Assembly (NCBI RefSeq): GCF_016428905.1
Contig: NZ_JAELTQ010000017.1
Location: 1-61,233, forward strand
Reading direction: 5' to 3'
From: Dyella sp. ASV24
GTDB lineage: Bacteria; Pseudomonadota; Gammaproteobacteria; Xanthomonadales; Rhodanobacteraceae
Length of the DNA: 61,233 nt
In this document: in pieces, positions 40,754 to 52,900 of the stretch
How positions within the stretch are numbered: the first letter of the stretch is position 1
Layout: each line of letters begins with the position of its first letter
Notes under the pieces: model-generated
What the model was told of the DNA's origin: nothing
What the model saw: only the letters and a program-made list of their open reading frames with translations
Databases searched by the model: none
Program-made: the position numbers and the translations under genes

Positions 40754-41713
40754 GTGGACATTCTGCTCGCCAATCCCCGTGGTTTTTGCGCAGGCGTAGA
40801 TCGCGCAATCGCCATCGTCGAGCGTGCGCTCGAATCCTACGGCGCACCCATCTACGTGCGGCACGAGGTGGTGCACAACCGCTACGTGGTCGACAAGCTG
40901 CGCAACGACGGTGCTGTATTCGTCGAAGAGCTGCACGAGGTACCTGATGGCGCGACTGTCATCTTCAGCGCCCATGGCGTTTCCAAGGCCGTGCGTGAAG
41001 AAGCCGAGCAGCGCGGCCTGAAAGTATTCGACGCCACCTGTCCGCTGGTAACCAAGGTGCATATGGAAGTGGCGCGCCTGGGCCGCACTGGTCGTAGCGT
41101 GGTGCTGATCGGCCATGCTGGCCATCCGGAAGTGGAAGGCACCATGGGGCAGTGGAATCCCGCCAATCAAGGCGAGATCCTGCTGGTGGAATCGGTGGAA
41201 GACGTCGCCGCACTGGCACCCAAGTTCCCGCACCAGTTGTCCTACGTCACGCAGACCACGCTGTCAGTGGACGACACCAAGGCCATTATCGAAGCGCTGC
41301 GCACCAAGTTCACCGACATCGAAAGCCCGCGCAAGGACGACATCTGCTACGCCACGCAGAACCGCCAGGACGCCGTGCGTCGCCTCGCGAGTGCCGTCGA
41401 CCTGATGCTGGTGGTCGGCTCGGTCAACAGCTCCAACTCCAATCGCTTGCGTGAGCTGGCGGAGAAGGAGGGTGTGCGCGCCTTCCTCATTGACGGCGCC
41501 GAACACATCGAGCGCAGCTGGCTGGATGGGGTTGCCCGCATTGGCCTCACCGCCGGTGCCTCCGCGCCGGAGAAGCTGGTGCGTGACGTCATCGCGCGTC
41601 TGCAATCGTGGGGTGCGGGTGCCGTGCGCGAACTCGACGGTGAGCCGGAGACGATCACCTTCGCGTTGCCCAAGGAGCTGCGTCTCGCGGGTGGCGTGTC
41701 GGCCACTATCTGA
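40754..41713 (+). CDS. ispH: 4-hydroxy-3-methylbut-2-enyl diphosphate reductase
   Basis: Encodes 319 residues from GTG 40754. Last step of the MEP isoprenoid pathway; a [4Fe-4S] enzyme. Cluster cysteines are C12 in [10 protein letters not shown], one in DATCPLVTK and one in [19 protein letters not shown] and IFSAHGVS carry the substrate-binding histidines; the [13 protein letters not shown] block is intact. GATAAT at 40710-40715 may be an internal -10. End of the conserved cluster. Confidence 0.97.
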   Translation: MDILLANPRGFCAGVDRAIAIVERALESYGAPIYVRHEVVHNRYVVDKLRNDGAVFVEELHEVPDGATVIFSAHGVSKAVREEAEQRGLKVFDATCPLVTKVHMEVARLGRTGRSVVLIGHAGHPEVEGTMGQWNPANQGEILLVESVEDVAALAPKFPHQLSYVTQTTLSVDDTKAIIEALRTKFTDIESPRKDDICYATQNRQDAVRRLASAVDLMLVVGSVNSSNSNRLRELAEKEGVRAFLIDGAEHIERSWLDGVARIGLTAGASAPEKLVRDVIARLQSWGAGAVRELDGEPETITFALPKELRLAGGVSATI

Positions 41714-41765
41714 CCGGCAACGTCTTGCGCGGTTTCGCTCCGCTACGTAGAATTGGCGGTTCAAT

Positions 41766-41841
41766 GCCGGAATAGCTCAGTTGGTAGAGCGGCGCATTCG
41801 TAATGCGTAGGTCGTAGGTTCGATTCCTATTTCCGGCACCA
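41766..41841 (+). tRNA. tRNA-Thr (anticodon CGU)
   Basis: A 76-base cloverleaf. Acceptor GCCGGAA / TTCCGGC, discriminator A, and encoded CCA. D-arm AGCTCAGTTGGTAGAGC, anticodon stem GCGCA/TGCGT with loop TTCGTAA (anticodon CGU, reads ACG), T-loop GTTCGATTC. Confidence 0.97.
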
Positions 41842-42238
41842 GCAAAATCAAAGGCTTGCGTAGGTTTTTCCTCGCAGGCCTTTTTTGTGTCCGCATTTTC
41901 CAATGCCTTAGTCCTTTCTCTGGCTTTTGCGCGAGCCGGCTTCCGTCGGCCCTTGATTCGTAAGAAAATATTTAAAGATCTTACGAATGCTGCCGAAAAG
42001 CAGATGTGGCTTTTCAGCTTGGTCCCAAACTGGGGGACTGCGCACCCATAGCCTTTTCGTCGCTACCAGGCCTTTTGATCGGGCTTCCTTCGCTTAGCGG
42101 GAGCCCATGAGCCTGATGGCACCGAATTCACGCGGCCACGCTACATGGTCGCGCGGGTGCTGGCACGCCCCTTCAATGGTCTGGACGGGTAGCGATGTGG
42201 TCGCTGCTTGCGTGTATCTGCAGTGAAAGGAATAGGTT
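41842..42238 (+). promoter_or_regulatory. Leader region of the two-partner secretion locus
   Basis: A 397-base gene-free stretch. After the tRNA terminator it contains a perfect inverted repeat at 41956-41988 (arms ATTCGTAAGA / TCTTACGAAT) around a 13-base centre that is almost all A/T, striking in this GC-rich genome and a candidate operator or silencer site. The last ~250 bases hold no recognised riboswitch or clear promoter. AGGAATAGG lies just before the tpsB GTG. Confidence 0.6.
41851..41886 (+). terminator. Rho-independent terminator after tRNA-Thr
   Basis: Stem AAGGCTTGCG / CGCAGGCCTT (one G-U pair) with 12-base loop and six T, starting 9 bases after the tRNA CCA. Confidence 0.88.
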
Positions 42239-43954
42239 GTGCTTCAAGGACGAAAGAGGGCGCCCGCGTGGCGTCCATGGCTGACGTGCATGGGTTTGTG
42301 CCTGCCAATGGCATCCGCCATGGCGCAGGTAGCCGATACGGCGACACAGGAAATACTGCGCCAGCAGGAACGCGAGCGTGCATTGCGCGAGCAGCAGGCA
42401 TCGCGCCCCGACGTGCGCTTGCCCGCGCCAGAGCAGGCCGTCGAGGATCGCATCCCCTCCAACGAAACGCCGTGCTTTGCCATCCAGCACATCCGCCTGG
42501 ATGGCGATGACGCATTGCAGTTTCAGTGGGCGCTGAAGGCGGCCGACACATCGCACGATCCCGCCATCGGTCGATGCCTGGGCACGCAGGGCATTAACGT
42601 CGTGATGAAGCGCGTCCAGAACGCCATCGTTGCGCGTGGCTATGTCACCACGCGTGTACTCGCCAAACCGCAGGATCTGCACAGTGGTGTGTTGACCCTC
42701 ACCGTCGTTCCGGGTCGCATTCGCGCCATTCGCTTTGCGCCGGGTGTGGACGTGCGTGCCACCTCGTGGCGCGACGCATTGCCTGCTCGCCCTGGTGACC
42801 TGCTTAATCTGCGCGACATCGAACAGGCGCTGGAAAACTTCAAGCGCGTCCCCACCGCGGATGCCGACATCAAGATTGCTCCCGCCGACGGTGACGCGCA
42901 GGCCGGCGAAAGCGATCTCCTGATCGAGTGGAAACAATCGTCGCCTATGCGGCTTACGTTCTCGCTCGACGACTCAGGCAGCCAGGCGACCGGAAAACTC
43001 CAGGGCGGTGCTACTTTGTCGCTGGACAATCTGCTGACGTGGAACGACCTGTTCTACGCCAACCTGGGGCAGGACGTGCTGGACGGCAACCGCAAGGGCA
43101 CGCACAGCTACACCGTGCACTACGACGTCCCGTATGGCTACTGGCAATTAGGCGCTACCGCCAGCAGCTACACCTATCACCAGACAGTCGCCGGTTACGA
43201 GCAGAACTACGTTTACAGCGGCACCAGCCACAACGCTGATGTGCGACTGAGCCGCCTGCTGTATCGCAACGCTACGCTCAAGTGGGGCGCGTATGTGCGT
43301 GCGTGGGAGCGCGACTCCAACAACTTCGTCGATGACACCGAAGTGCTGGTGCAACGTCGTCGCCAAGGTGGCTGGGAAGCCGGCTTCACCTACAAGCAGT
43401 TCATCGGCGCGGCCACGCTGGATGCCAACGCTGCCTATCGTCGCGGCACCGGCGCCTTCAATGCCTTGCACGCGCCAGAAGAAGCCTTTGGTGAAGGCAC
43501 CTCGCGCACCAGGCTCATCACGGCCGATGCAACCCTCACCGCGCCATTCCAGCTTGGCACCCAGCGCTTCCGTTACATCGGCAGCTGGCGCGCGCAATGG
43601 AATAAGACCCCCTTGGTGCCGCAAGACCGCTTCGCTATCGGCGGCCGCTACACGGTGCGTGGTTTCGACGGCGAACTGTCGCTCACCGGCGATCGCGGCT
43701 GGCTGTTCCGCAATGACCTGGGTTGGAGCGTGGGCAGTGGCATGGAGCTATATCTGGGTGCGGATGTCGGCCATGTGAGCGGCCCGCCCACGCAGTGGGA
43801 ATTGGGTCAGACATTGGCGGGTGGCGTGTTTGGCCTGCGTGGTGGCTGGCGAGGCTGGGCGTGGGACGCCTTTGTCGGCGCACCCATCAGCAAGCCGCGT
43901 GGTTTCCAGACCGACAACCCATCCACCGGTTTCACCCTTAGCTGGTCGTACTAA
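42239..43954 (+). CDS. TpsB outer-membrane transporter (ShlB/FhaC/CdiB family)
   Basis: Encodes 571 residues from GTG 42239, behind AGGAATAGG. A signal peptide (cleavage near SAMA-QVAD) is followed by a short plug-helix region, two POTRA-like domains (CFAIQHIRLDGDDALQ; LTLTVVPGRIRAIRFAPG) and a 16-strand barrel. The lid-lock loop motif VRGFDGEL is at 473-480 (VRGY/F of the family), and the chain ends in WSY, an aromatic Bam recognition residue. It should export the TpsA protein encoded 41 bases downstream. Same orientation and spacing as cdiB-cdiA pairs. Confidence 0.95.
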   Translation: MLQGRKRAPAWRPWLTCMGLCLPMASAMAQVADTATQEILRQQERERALREQQASRPDVRLPAPEQAVEDRIPSNETPCFAIQHIRLDGDDALQFQWALKAADTSHDPAIGRCLGTQGINVVMKRVQNAIVARGYVTTRVLAKPQDLHSGVLTLTVVPGRIRAIRFAPGVDVRATSWRDALPARPGDLLNLRDIEQALENFKRVPTADADIKIAPADGDAQAGESDLLIEWKQSSPMRLTFSLDDSGSQATGKLQGGATLSLDNLLTWNDLFYANLGQDVLDGNRKGTHSYTVHYDVPYGYWQLGATASSYTYHQTVAGYEQNYVYSGTSHNADVRLSRLLYRNATLKWGAYVRAWERDSNNFVDDTEVLVQRRRQGGWEAGFTYKQFIGAATLDANAAYRRGTGAFNALHAPEEAFGEGTSRTRLITADATLTAPFQLGTQRFRYIGSWRAQWNKTPLVPQDRFAIGGRYTVRGFDGELSLTGDRGWLFRNDLGWSVGSGMELYLGADVGHVSGPPTQWELGQTLAGGVFGLRGGWRGWAWDAFVGAPISKPRGFQTDNPSTGFTLSWSY

Positions 43955-43995
43955 TCCAGCGCCTGTGTCGTTTGTTTGCCTGACAGGGAAAGTCC

Positions 43996-46900
43996 ATGAA
44001 CAAGCATCTGTATCGCATCGTCTTCAACCACGCGCTGGGTGTATTCCAGGTGGTATCAGAGTTGGTTCGCCGGCCGGGCCAGGGTGCATCCCTTGGCGAC
44101 GGCGTCGTGGCGGCAAACGTGCGTCCTGTCAGCCTGGGCTTGTGGGTTGCTTTTGGCTGGATTGGTCTAGCCTCTGTGGCAAGCGCACAGATCGCAGGCG
44201 ACGCGCAGGCGCCGGGCAACCAACGCCCCACCGTTATGGCCGCGCCCAACAACGCGCCGCTGATCAACATTCAAACGCCCAGTGCTGCGGGTGTATCGCG
44301 CAACACCTATAACCGCTTCGATGTCGGCAACGAAGGTGCGGTGCTCAACAACTCGCGTACCAACACGCAGACACAGTTGGCGGGCACGGTATCCGGCAAC
44401 CCCTGGCTCGCCACGGGCACGGCCAAGGTGATTCTCAATGAAGTCACCGGTCCGAACCCCAGTCAGTTGAACGGCTATATCGAAGTGGCCGGCGATCGCG
44501 CGCAAGTAGTCATCGCTAACCCCTCTGGCATCGCGTGCGATGGTTGCGGCTTCATCAATGCCAACCGCGTGACCCTGACCACGGGTGTGCCCGTGCTCAA
44601 TGGCGGCTCACTGGATGGCTACCGCGTCACCAGCGGAACCATCCAGATCAACGGCAAAGGCATGGATGCCAGCCGCGCTGACTACGCCGACATCATTGCG
44701 CGCGCCGTGCAGGTCAATGGCGGCATCTGGGCACCGCAGCTACAGGTCACCACAGGCGCCAACCAGGTAACCGCTGATCAATCGCAAGTCAGCGCCACTA
44801 GCCCCGATGGCAACAAGCCCGCCTTTGCGCTGGACGTCAGCGCGCTGGGCGGCATGTATGCGAACAAGATCGCCCTGCTGGGCACCGAACACGGCCTGGG
44901 CGTTCGCAATGCCGGCAACATCGGCGCACAGGCTGGCGAGCTGACCGTAACCGTTGACGGCCGGCTGGAGAACACCGGCTCGCTGCAATCGCAGGCCAAC
45001 ACGCAGATCGCCGCCAGCGGCGGTGTCGCCAACGCGGGCACTATCAGTGCAACGCGTGAACTGGCCATCGCCACCACGCAGGATGTGGACAACAGCGGCG
45101 GCACCTTGAATGCAGCGCGTATCGCCGTCGATGCGGCTTCGATGCGCAATGCTGGCGGCACCATCGCGCAAACTAGCGCACAGGCCATCGCCATGCAGGT
45201 TGGCGCGCTTTCCAATCGCAACGGTGGTCGCATTGGCACCACCCAAGGTGGCCTAGTACCGGAGGTCGAGGCTGGCAATGGCGGGTCCTCTGGCGCGCCC
45301 GGTGCGTCGACCGGCAACAGCGGCGCTTCAACGGGCAGCGGCGGTGGTGATGTCGCTTCGGGCGGTAACGACTCGGTCGTGACACCGGTCGCGCCGCTGG
45401 CCGATGGCGCACTGCGTATCACGGGCCTGCTCGACAACGACGGTGGCCGCATCACGGCAGCTTCCGGCTTCGATCTGACCACGGCTAATGGCATCACCAA
45501 CGATGGTGGTCAGCTCGCCTTGCGCCAGCTTACGCTAGCTGGCGGTGACTTGAGCAACCGCCATGGTGTGCTGTCTGTCGACAGGGCATCCAACGTGCAC
45601 GCTGCACAAGTCATCAACGATGGTGGCCAGCTGACGTTTGCCAAGGCACTGACCTTCGACGCGCAGGGTCTGTCCAACCGCAGCGGCAAGTTCCTGATGG
45701 CGGACCCTGCAGCCATGAGGTTCACGGTTGCCGGTGTGTTGGACAATACCGGTGGCACGCTGGCGAGTAACGCCTCGCAATTCACCTTGAGAAGCGGCGC
45801 CCTCATCAACGAAAACGGCGTCATCAACCACGCGGGTACGGACGGTTTTTCGTTACAGACGGGTACGTGGCAAGGGGCAGGCGGCACGGTCACCACGGCG
45901 GGCGCGGCGAGCATCGGTGCGGGCAACGTCGATCACCAGAATGCGGTGCTGAGCGCAACGCAGCTCACTCTCCGTGCCGTCAATCTCGACAACCGAGGCG
46001 GCACCATCGCGTCCTCGGGTGATCAGACGAACATGCTGAGCGTGGTTGGTGCGCTGGACAATGGCAACGGCGGCACGATCCGAAGCAATAGTGATCTCTT
46101 CATCTCGGCGGAAACCTTCGGCAACGCCGGCGGAACGCTGCAACATGCCGGGCAGGGCGCGCTAGGCATCTACGCGATCACGCTTAACGGTAACGGCGGC
46201 ACCATCGCGAGCAACGGCAACCTCAGCGTGCTTGGTGGCGCAATCAATCTTGCCAACGGCACCACTTACGCACAGTCCGTTACGCTGGATGCGGATTCGC
46301 TGACTACGGCCGGTGGCAAACTCACTGCGTTGGCCGGCGCACCAATGAACCTGTTGGTGCGTGGTTTGTTCGACAACACGCACGGTATCGTTGAGACCAA
46401 TGGTGCGTTGCAGCTCCAAGCTGGGGCGCTCACCAATACCGACGGACACATGACGGCCGCCGGTGTTGACGCGTCGGATGTCGCGATTGTCGATGTGTTG
46501 GACAACACGCGCGGCGAACTCGCCACCATGGGTGCAACCACCATTCGTGGCGGGTCCATCGTTAACCAGGGCGGCACCCTGCAGACTGGCGGCGGCGCCG
46601 CGTTGACAGTTACGGCTAGCGACGTACTCGACAATAGCCAGCACGGCACGCTTGCCAGCAATGGTGACCTCACCCTTTCCGCATCCACGCTCGACAACAC
46701 GCTTGGCACCATCGCGCATGCGGGTAGCGGCTTGCTCACCGTTCAGGCGAATACCCTCAAAGGGCAGGGTGGCAGCATCGGTAGCAATGGCAGCCTCGTA
46801 CTCACGGGTGGCGCGCTCGATCTGCGCGGCGGCGTCACCGAGGCACAAGCCTTAAGCGTCAACGCCGAATCGCTCAACCTTGCCCAGGGCAAACTCACCG

Positions 46901-49900
46901 TTCTGGGCGGTACGCCGCTACGCTTCAACGTGCGTGGCCAGATGGACAACACCGGCGGCGAGGTAACCACCAACGGCGCATTGCAGCTCAACGCGGGATC
47001 GCTTGCCAACGTCGGCGGCAAGTTCGTCGTCATCGGTGTCGGTGCCACGGATATCACTATCGCCAACGTATTCGACAACACGCGCGGCGAACTGACGGCG
47101 ATGGGCGCCACCACGGTTCACGGCAACACCGTCATCAACCAAGCCGGCGTCATTCAAGTGGGGGGCGACTCCACGCTTTCCGTCACCGTAGACGGCCTGC
47201 TCGACAACAGCGCCAAAGGCACACTTACCTCCACAGGTGATCTGCATGTCACGGCGGCAACGCTCGACAACACAGCGGGCGCCATCCAGCACGCCGGCCA
47301 GGGTGTGGTTGCCATCACTGCCAACACCCTCAACGGTCAAGGCGGCACCATCGCCAGCAACGGCGCGCTTACGCTCACCGGCGGTGCTATCAACCTGAGT
47401 AGTGGCGCCACTCAAGCAAAGGCGATCACCGTTGAAGCAGACTCGCTCAACACCACGGCCGGAGCAACGCTACAAGCGCTGGGTGGAGATCCGCTGACAC
47501 TGCATGTGCGCAACACGCTGGACAACAGTGGCGGCAAGGTCATCACCAATGGCGCGCTGGCGATCAGCGCCGGCTCGCTACTCAATCGGGGCGGTACGCT
47601 CGCGGCGGCGGGCATGGGCGCCTCCGATCTACGTGTCGTCGGCCTGTTCGACAATAGCGATGGCCTGTTAGCAACAGCAGGCGCCACGACGGTACACGCC
47701 GGCTCACTCGACAACACGGCCGGCACCGTGCAGGCGGCTGCCAGCGATGTGTTGACGCTCACCACAGATGGCGCGCTCGTCAACGATCAGGGCAAGCTGG
47801 TCACCAATGGCGCGCTATCCCTTAGTGCAGGTAGCGTCAGCAACCATAGTGGCACCCTGCAGGCCAAGGAAAATATCAGCGTAAACGTCACCGGTACGCT
47901 GGACAACAACGGCGGCACGCTGGTCGCCGGTGGCAACCTTGATGTCAACGCCCGGTCGCTGCTCAATCGTGGCGTACTTTCGCTCGACGCGGCGAACGCC
48001 GCCGCAGGCCTCTACGGCCAGCGCGTCACGCTTGATGCTGACAACCTGGACAACACGCAAGGCCACGTGCAGGCCGCCAGCGACCTGGCGATCACCGGGA
48101 CCACACTCAACAACACAGGTGGCGTACTCGACGGCACCGGTTCGGTCCGCGTCACTGGCGACGCCGTCGACAACACCGGCGGCCAGCTGATCCAGCGCGG
48201 GGATGGCGGCACGCTGACTATCCAGGCGAATCAGGCGCTGACCAACAAGGCCGGTGGCCTCGTCGGTGCGGAAGGCGCGGCCAATATCAACGCAGGCAGC
48301 ATCGATAACAGCGGCGGCACCCTCTTTGCGCAGCATGATCTCGGCGTGAGCAGCAACGGTGCCTTGCTCAACCGCGATGGTGGGCAGGTGCAGACCCATG
48401 GCGCGTTGACACTCAATGCCCGCAGTACCCTGGACAACAGCGCTGGCCATATCGACGCCGCCGGTACCGCCAACCTGAGTGCGGGCACCATCGGCAATGC
48501 TGGCGGACAGATCCTTGCTGGCAACAGCAGCAACCCCGATGCTGGCCTCACCGTGACCTCGGCCAGCAGCATCGACAACCGTGGCGGTACGGTCGGCAAT
48601 CGTGGCGGCGACGTCACGTTGAGTGCAGCGCGTCTCGACAACAGCGCGGGTGGCACCCTGGTAGCGCAGCGTGACCTGGCCCTCAATAGCGTTGGCACGC
48701 TCAACAACGCAGGTGGCACGACCTACGCGACACGCGACCTTCGCTACCAGAACGGCAACGCCACCTTGGATAACACCGGCGGCACATGGGGTGCGGGCGG
48801 CACGGCGTGGCTTACGCTAGGCACACTCACCAACACGTCGGGCCACGTGCAGGCCGACACGCTGTGGCTCACCACACCTGTGCTCAACAACGGCAGCGGT
48901 GACATCAGCGCCAATGCCTTGCACGCGACGCTGACTGCGTTGAATGGAGTGGGCACCCTTCGCGGCGCCAGCGTGTTGGACGCCCATATCCTGGGTGACT
49001 ACACCCTGGCCGCCGGACAACAATGGCAAAGCGACGGCACGCTGTCCCTCGCCGTCGACGGCACTCTGACCAACCAAGGCACCTTGCAGACGCAAGGCAC
49101 GTTGAACGTCACCGCCGCCAACTTGATCAATCAGGGCACCATCAACGCCAGCAACGGCAGCGGCTCCGCCAATGCCACCGTGTCCGCTGGTGGGCAGATC
49201 GACAACCGCGCCGGTGCCTCCATCGAAGGCGACACGCTCACCCTCAACGCTTGGGACGTCACCAACACCAGTAGTCGGGGTATCACCGGTGACGTGGTGC
49301 GCATCAACGCCAACACCCTGACCAACGGGCGCGACCTGGGCACCGGCGATGCAGCCGTGGCCTACGGCGAGGGTTTCATTGGTGCGTCGCAAAAGCTCGA
49401 CCTCCGCATTGCCCAGCGCGTGGCCAATCTCGACGGCGACATCTACAGCGGTGGCGATCTCACCATCGCCGGTCGCGCGGATGGCGCGCGCGTGGCCGCG
49501 CTGGACAACGTCTCCGGCCGTATCCAGGCGGAGGGCAATGGCAGCATCGCCGCCGATGTCATCAACAACCGCCGCCGTGTTGTGGAAACCGTGCAGTACA
49601 CGCTCAGTGCGGATGAGCAGTACGCGCTCAGTTCCGAGCGGGCTTACGACAATGCGCTGACGCAGGCAGAACTGCAGCGCATGTCGGATCTGTACGCCAA
49701 GAACAATGGCAGCAACGGCCTCACCATCGCCGAACGCCAGGAGCTGATTTCCTATGTCCATCGACAGGGCTATGTACATGTAGATCAGGTGGACGACACG
49801 GCGTTGGCCGCCATGAACGCCGTGATCAATCAGGACGCCATCCAGAATCACGGCCATCAGGGTGCTTACATTGTCGTCGGTTCCGGCGGCAACCCGGGCG

Positions 49901-52900
49901 CAGAATTCAAGCAGATCGACACCTACCTCACGGGCACACGCGTCACGCGCGCAAGCGCCGACAGTCAGATCCTTACCGGCGGCAATCTCGCCATTGATCT
50001 GGGTACGCACCTGACCAACTTTGCCTCCACCATGGCTGCCACCGGTGACCTGAGCATCAACGGCCAGCATGGCGATCCCACTACCGATGCGCGCGTCGAA
50101 AACATTGCCGTGCTCGGTCAGTACACGTTGCAGCGCGAGACCGACATTCTGTCGCTCTCCGCCTTGCCCGTTCACTACTGGGACAAGGGCGGCAAGACCG
50201 GTGAAACGCACGCGGATTTCTTCACCAAGCTTGGCACCGAAAACATCACCGCTGCCGGCCCGGTACTGCTCGCCAGCACCATCACGGGCCGTCACGTCTC
50301 CATCAGTGGCCATGACATCACCAATACTGGCGTTGCCGCCAGCGGCGGCATCACCACCTGGAACGGCGATGGCCTCAGTGGCCCGGGTAGCGTTTCGCTG
50401 GGCTCCACCACAAAAGTACAGACGGGTGGCGCCAGCGGTGTCAGTGGAGCGCAGGGCCAGGCCGTCGACGGCGTCGGCCATGTCCATGGTGGCCAGAGCA
50501 GCGGAGTGGGCAACGCCGGCACGGTAAGTGGCAGCGGCGCACAGGTGGTCGGCAGCGCCCAAGAGCCGCTTCCCGGGCTTGTGGCCCCCACCAGCGGCAA
50601 ATACACCCAGAACGGTGACCCTGGTGCACCGTTCCTTGTCACCACCACGCCGCGTTTCGCGAAAGGGCCGGTGACCAGTTCCGACTATCTGCTGCGTGCC
50701 CTGGGGCAAGACCCCGACAACATCCATAAGCGCCTGGGTGACGGTTACCTCGAGCAAAACCTCGTACTCGATCAACTGCTGCAACTCACCGGCCGCCGCG
50801 CGCTCAATGGCGACGATGGCCTGGCCCAGTATCAAGCCCTGATGGATGGTGCGGTGGCCGAAGCGGCCCGCCAAGGCCTGCAATTGGGCGCGCCGCTCAC
50901 CACCGCGCAGATCAACGCACTGTCCTCCGACATCGTGTGGCTGGTGGATCAGGTGGTCGACGGCCAGCACGTACTGGTGCCCGTGGTTTACCTCAGCAAG
51001 AACACGGCCGATCGTCTACGCTCGGACGGCGCGCTGATCGCTGGTGACAACGTCGACATCAAGGCCAGCGGCACCGTGCGCAACGACGGCACCATCACCG
51101 GCACGCAGAGCATGAACCTGAGTGCCGATACGCTGATCAACCGTGGCACCCTCAACGCGGGTGACCGCCTCGCTATCACTACCCAGAACGACACCATCAA
51201 CAACGGCACGTTGAAAGCCAACGCAATAGGCATCGTGGCCGGTGGCAGCGTGGTCAACGCGCCCACGTTCGATGGCCTTGCCGCTCACGGCGGCACCATC
51301 ACAGCGGGCACGGGCGGTGCACAGATCGTCGCCGTCAACGACGTGATCAATCAGGGCAAGATCAGCAGCCAAGGCAGTGCCGCCATCGTCGCCGGCCGCG
51401 ACTACGTGCAGAACGCCGCGACGTCCGCCATCGGCTCACACGCCGCTGCTGGGAGCCTCAGCACCGGCGGCAATGCCACCGTCATCGCCGGGCGCGACGC
51501 GATCTTCGACCAGAGCACCGTAAACGCGGGCCAGGTTGCCGTGATCAACGCCGGCCGCGATGCCCACTTCACCGCAGCCACCGTCAGCGGTGGCACCGGT
51601 GTGGGTGTCGTGGCCGGTCGCGACATCATCAGCGACACCGTGACCAGCAGCACCACGACGGCCTCGTTCGACAAGCAAGGCAAAAACGTCACCAAAACCG
51701 AAACCACCGAAACCAGCACCAAGGGCAGCACCTTCCAATCCGGTGGCAGCATCAGCATGCAGGCGGGGCGTGACCTTGACCTCACCGCTGCCACCGTCGA
51801 CGCGGGTGGTGCAGTGGGCCTGAGTGCCGGCCGCGATATCAACCTCGGCGCAGCCCAAAACACCCATACCGAAACCCAGGACATCACCAGCAAGCACGGC
51901 AACACCCGCACCGACACGCATCGTGACGTGCAGGACACCGCGATGGTCGGCACCACCATCAGCGGCAAGCAAGGCGTGGTAATGACGGCCGGCCAGGACA
52001 TCAATGCGCTCGCCGCCAACATCGCCAGTAGCGATGGTGCGGTTGTTCTGCATGCCGATCGCGACATCAACCTGCTCGCAGGTCAGAACACCCATAGCGA
52101 AACAGTCGATACGAAAACCACCAAGACGGGTTTCTTGAACAAGAAAGAGACCACCACGCACGATGCGACCTATGACGCCACCGCCGTGGGCACCACCATC
52201 AGCGGCAAGGGCGGCATCGCGCTGGACGCAGGCCGCAACGTACTCGGCATCGGCACCACGCTTGAAAGCAGTGCAGGCGGTATCGCCGTTACGGCGGGCG
52301 ACCAGGTAGCCTTCCTTGCCGCTTCCGATACGCATAGCACCGAGCACAGCGAAAAAGTACGCCGCTCCGGCGTTGAATGGGTACCCAACCCCAAACAGGG
52401 CACGCAGAAGAAAACCACCACGACCGAACAGGTCACTGCAGTCGGTAGCACACTCGATGCGGCTGGCCCCATCGTTGTGGTGAGCGGCGGTGATCAAACC
52501 TGGCAGGCCGCGAACATCAAGAGCGACACTGGTACGGCACTGGTCAGCGGTGGCGCTATCAACTTCGTTACCGCCACCAACAGCGACACCTACCAGCGTG
52601 ACTCCAGCAAACACAACGTGGCCTATCAGGCGCAGGATCACCGTCTGCGTGTGGATACCACGGAGCAACAGACGTCCATCACCGGTCCGGTGACCATGGC
52701 GGCAGCCAATGGCATCAACGTAGCCATCGGTCAGCGTGCCGGAGAAACTCAAGCCGAAGCCATCGCACGATCTGCCGAGGCCAATCCGTCGTCGGCATGG
52801 ATCTATGCTTTGCAAGACAATCCCCGTGTCACGTGGCAAAGCGTCGATGAAAAGCACATCGATGAGCATCAACACCAGGAAGGTGTGACCAAGGCGGCGG

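Noticed and set aside
41706-41903. 65-residue minus-strand ORF over tRNA-Thr
   Set aside because: It translates a tRNA and its terminator; the NRTYDLRITNAPLYQLSY-type peptide is a well-known spurious annotation from tRNA genes.
48817-50970. 717-codon open frame antisense to tpsA
   Set aside because: Shadow of the repeat-rich tpsA frame, with no recognisable domain.
45000-52800. CRISPR-like periodicity
   Set aside because: The periodic signal is the haemagglutinin coding repeats of tpsA; no identical direct repeats with unique spacers occur.
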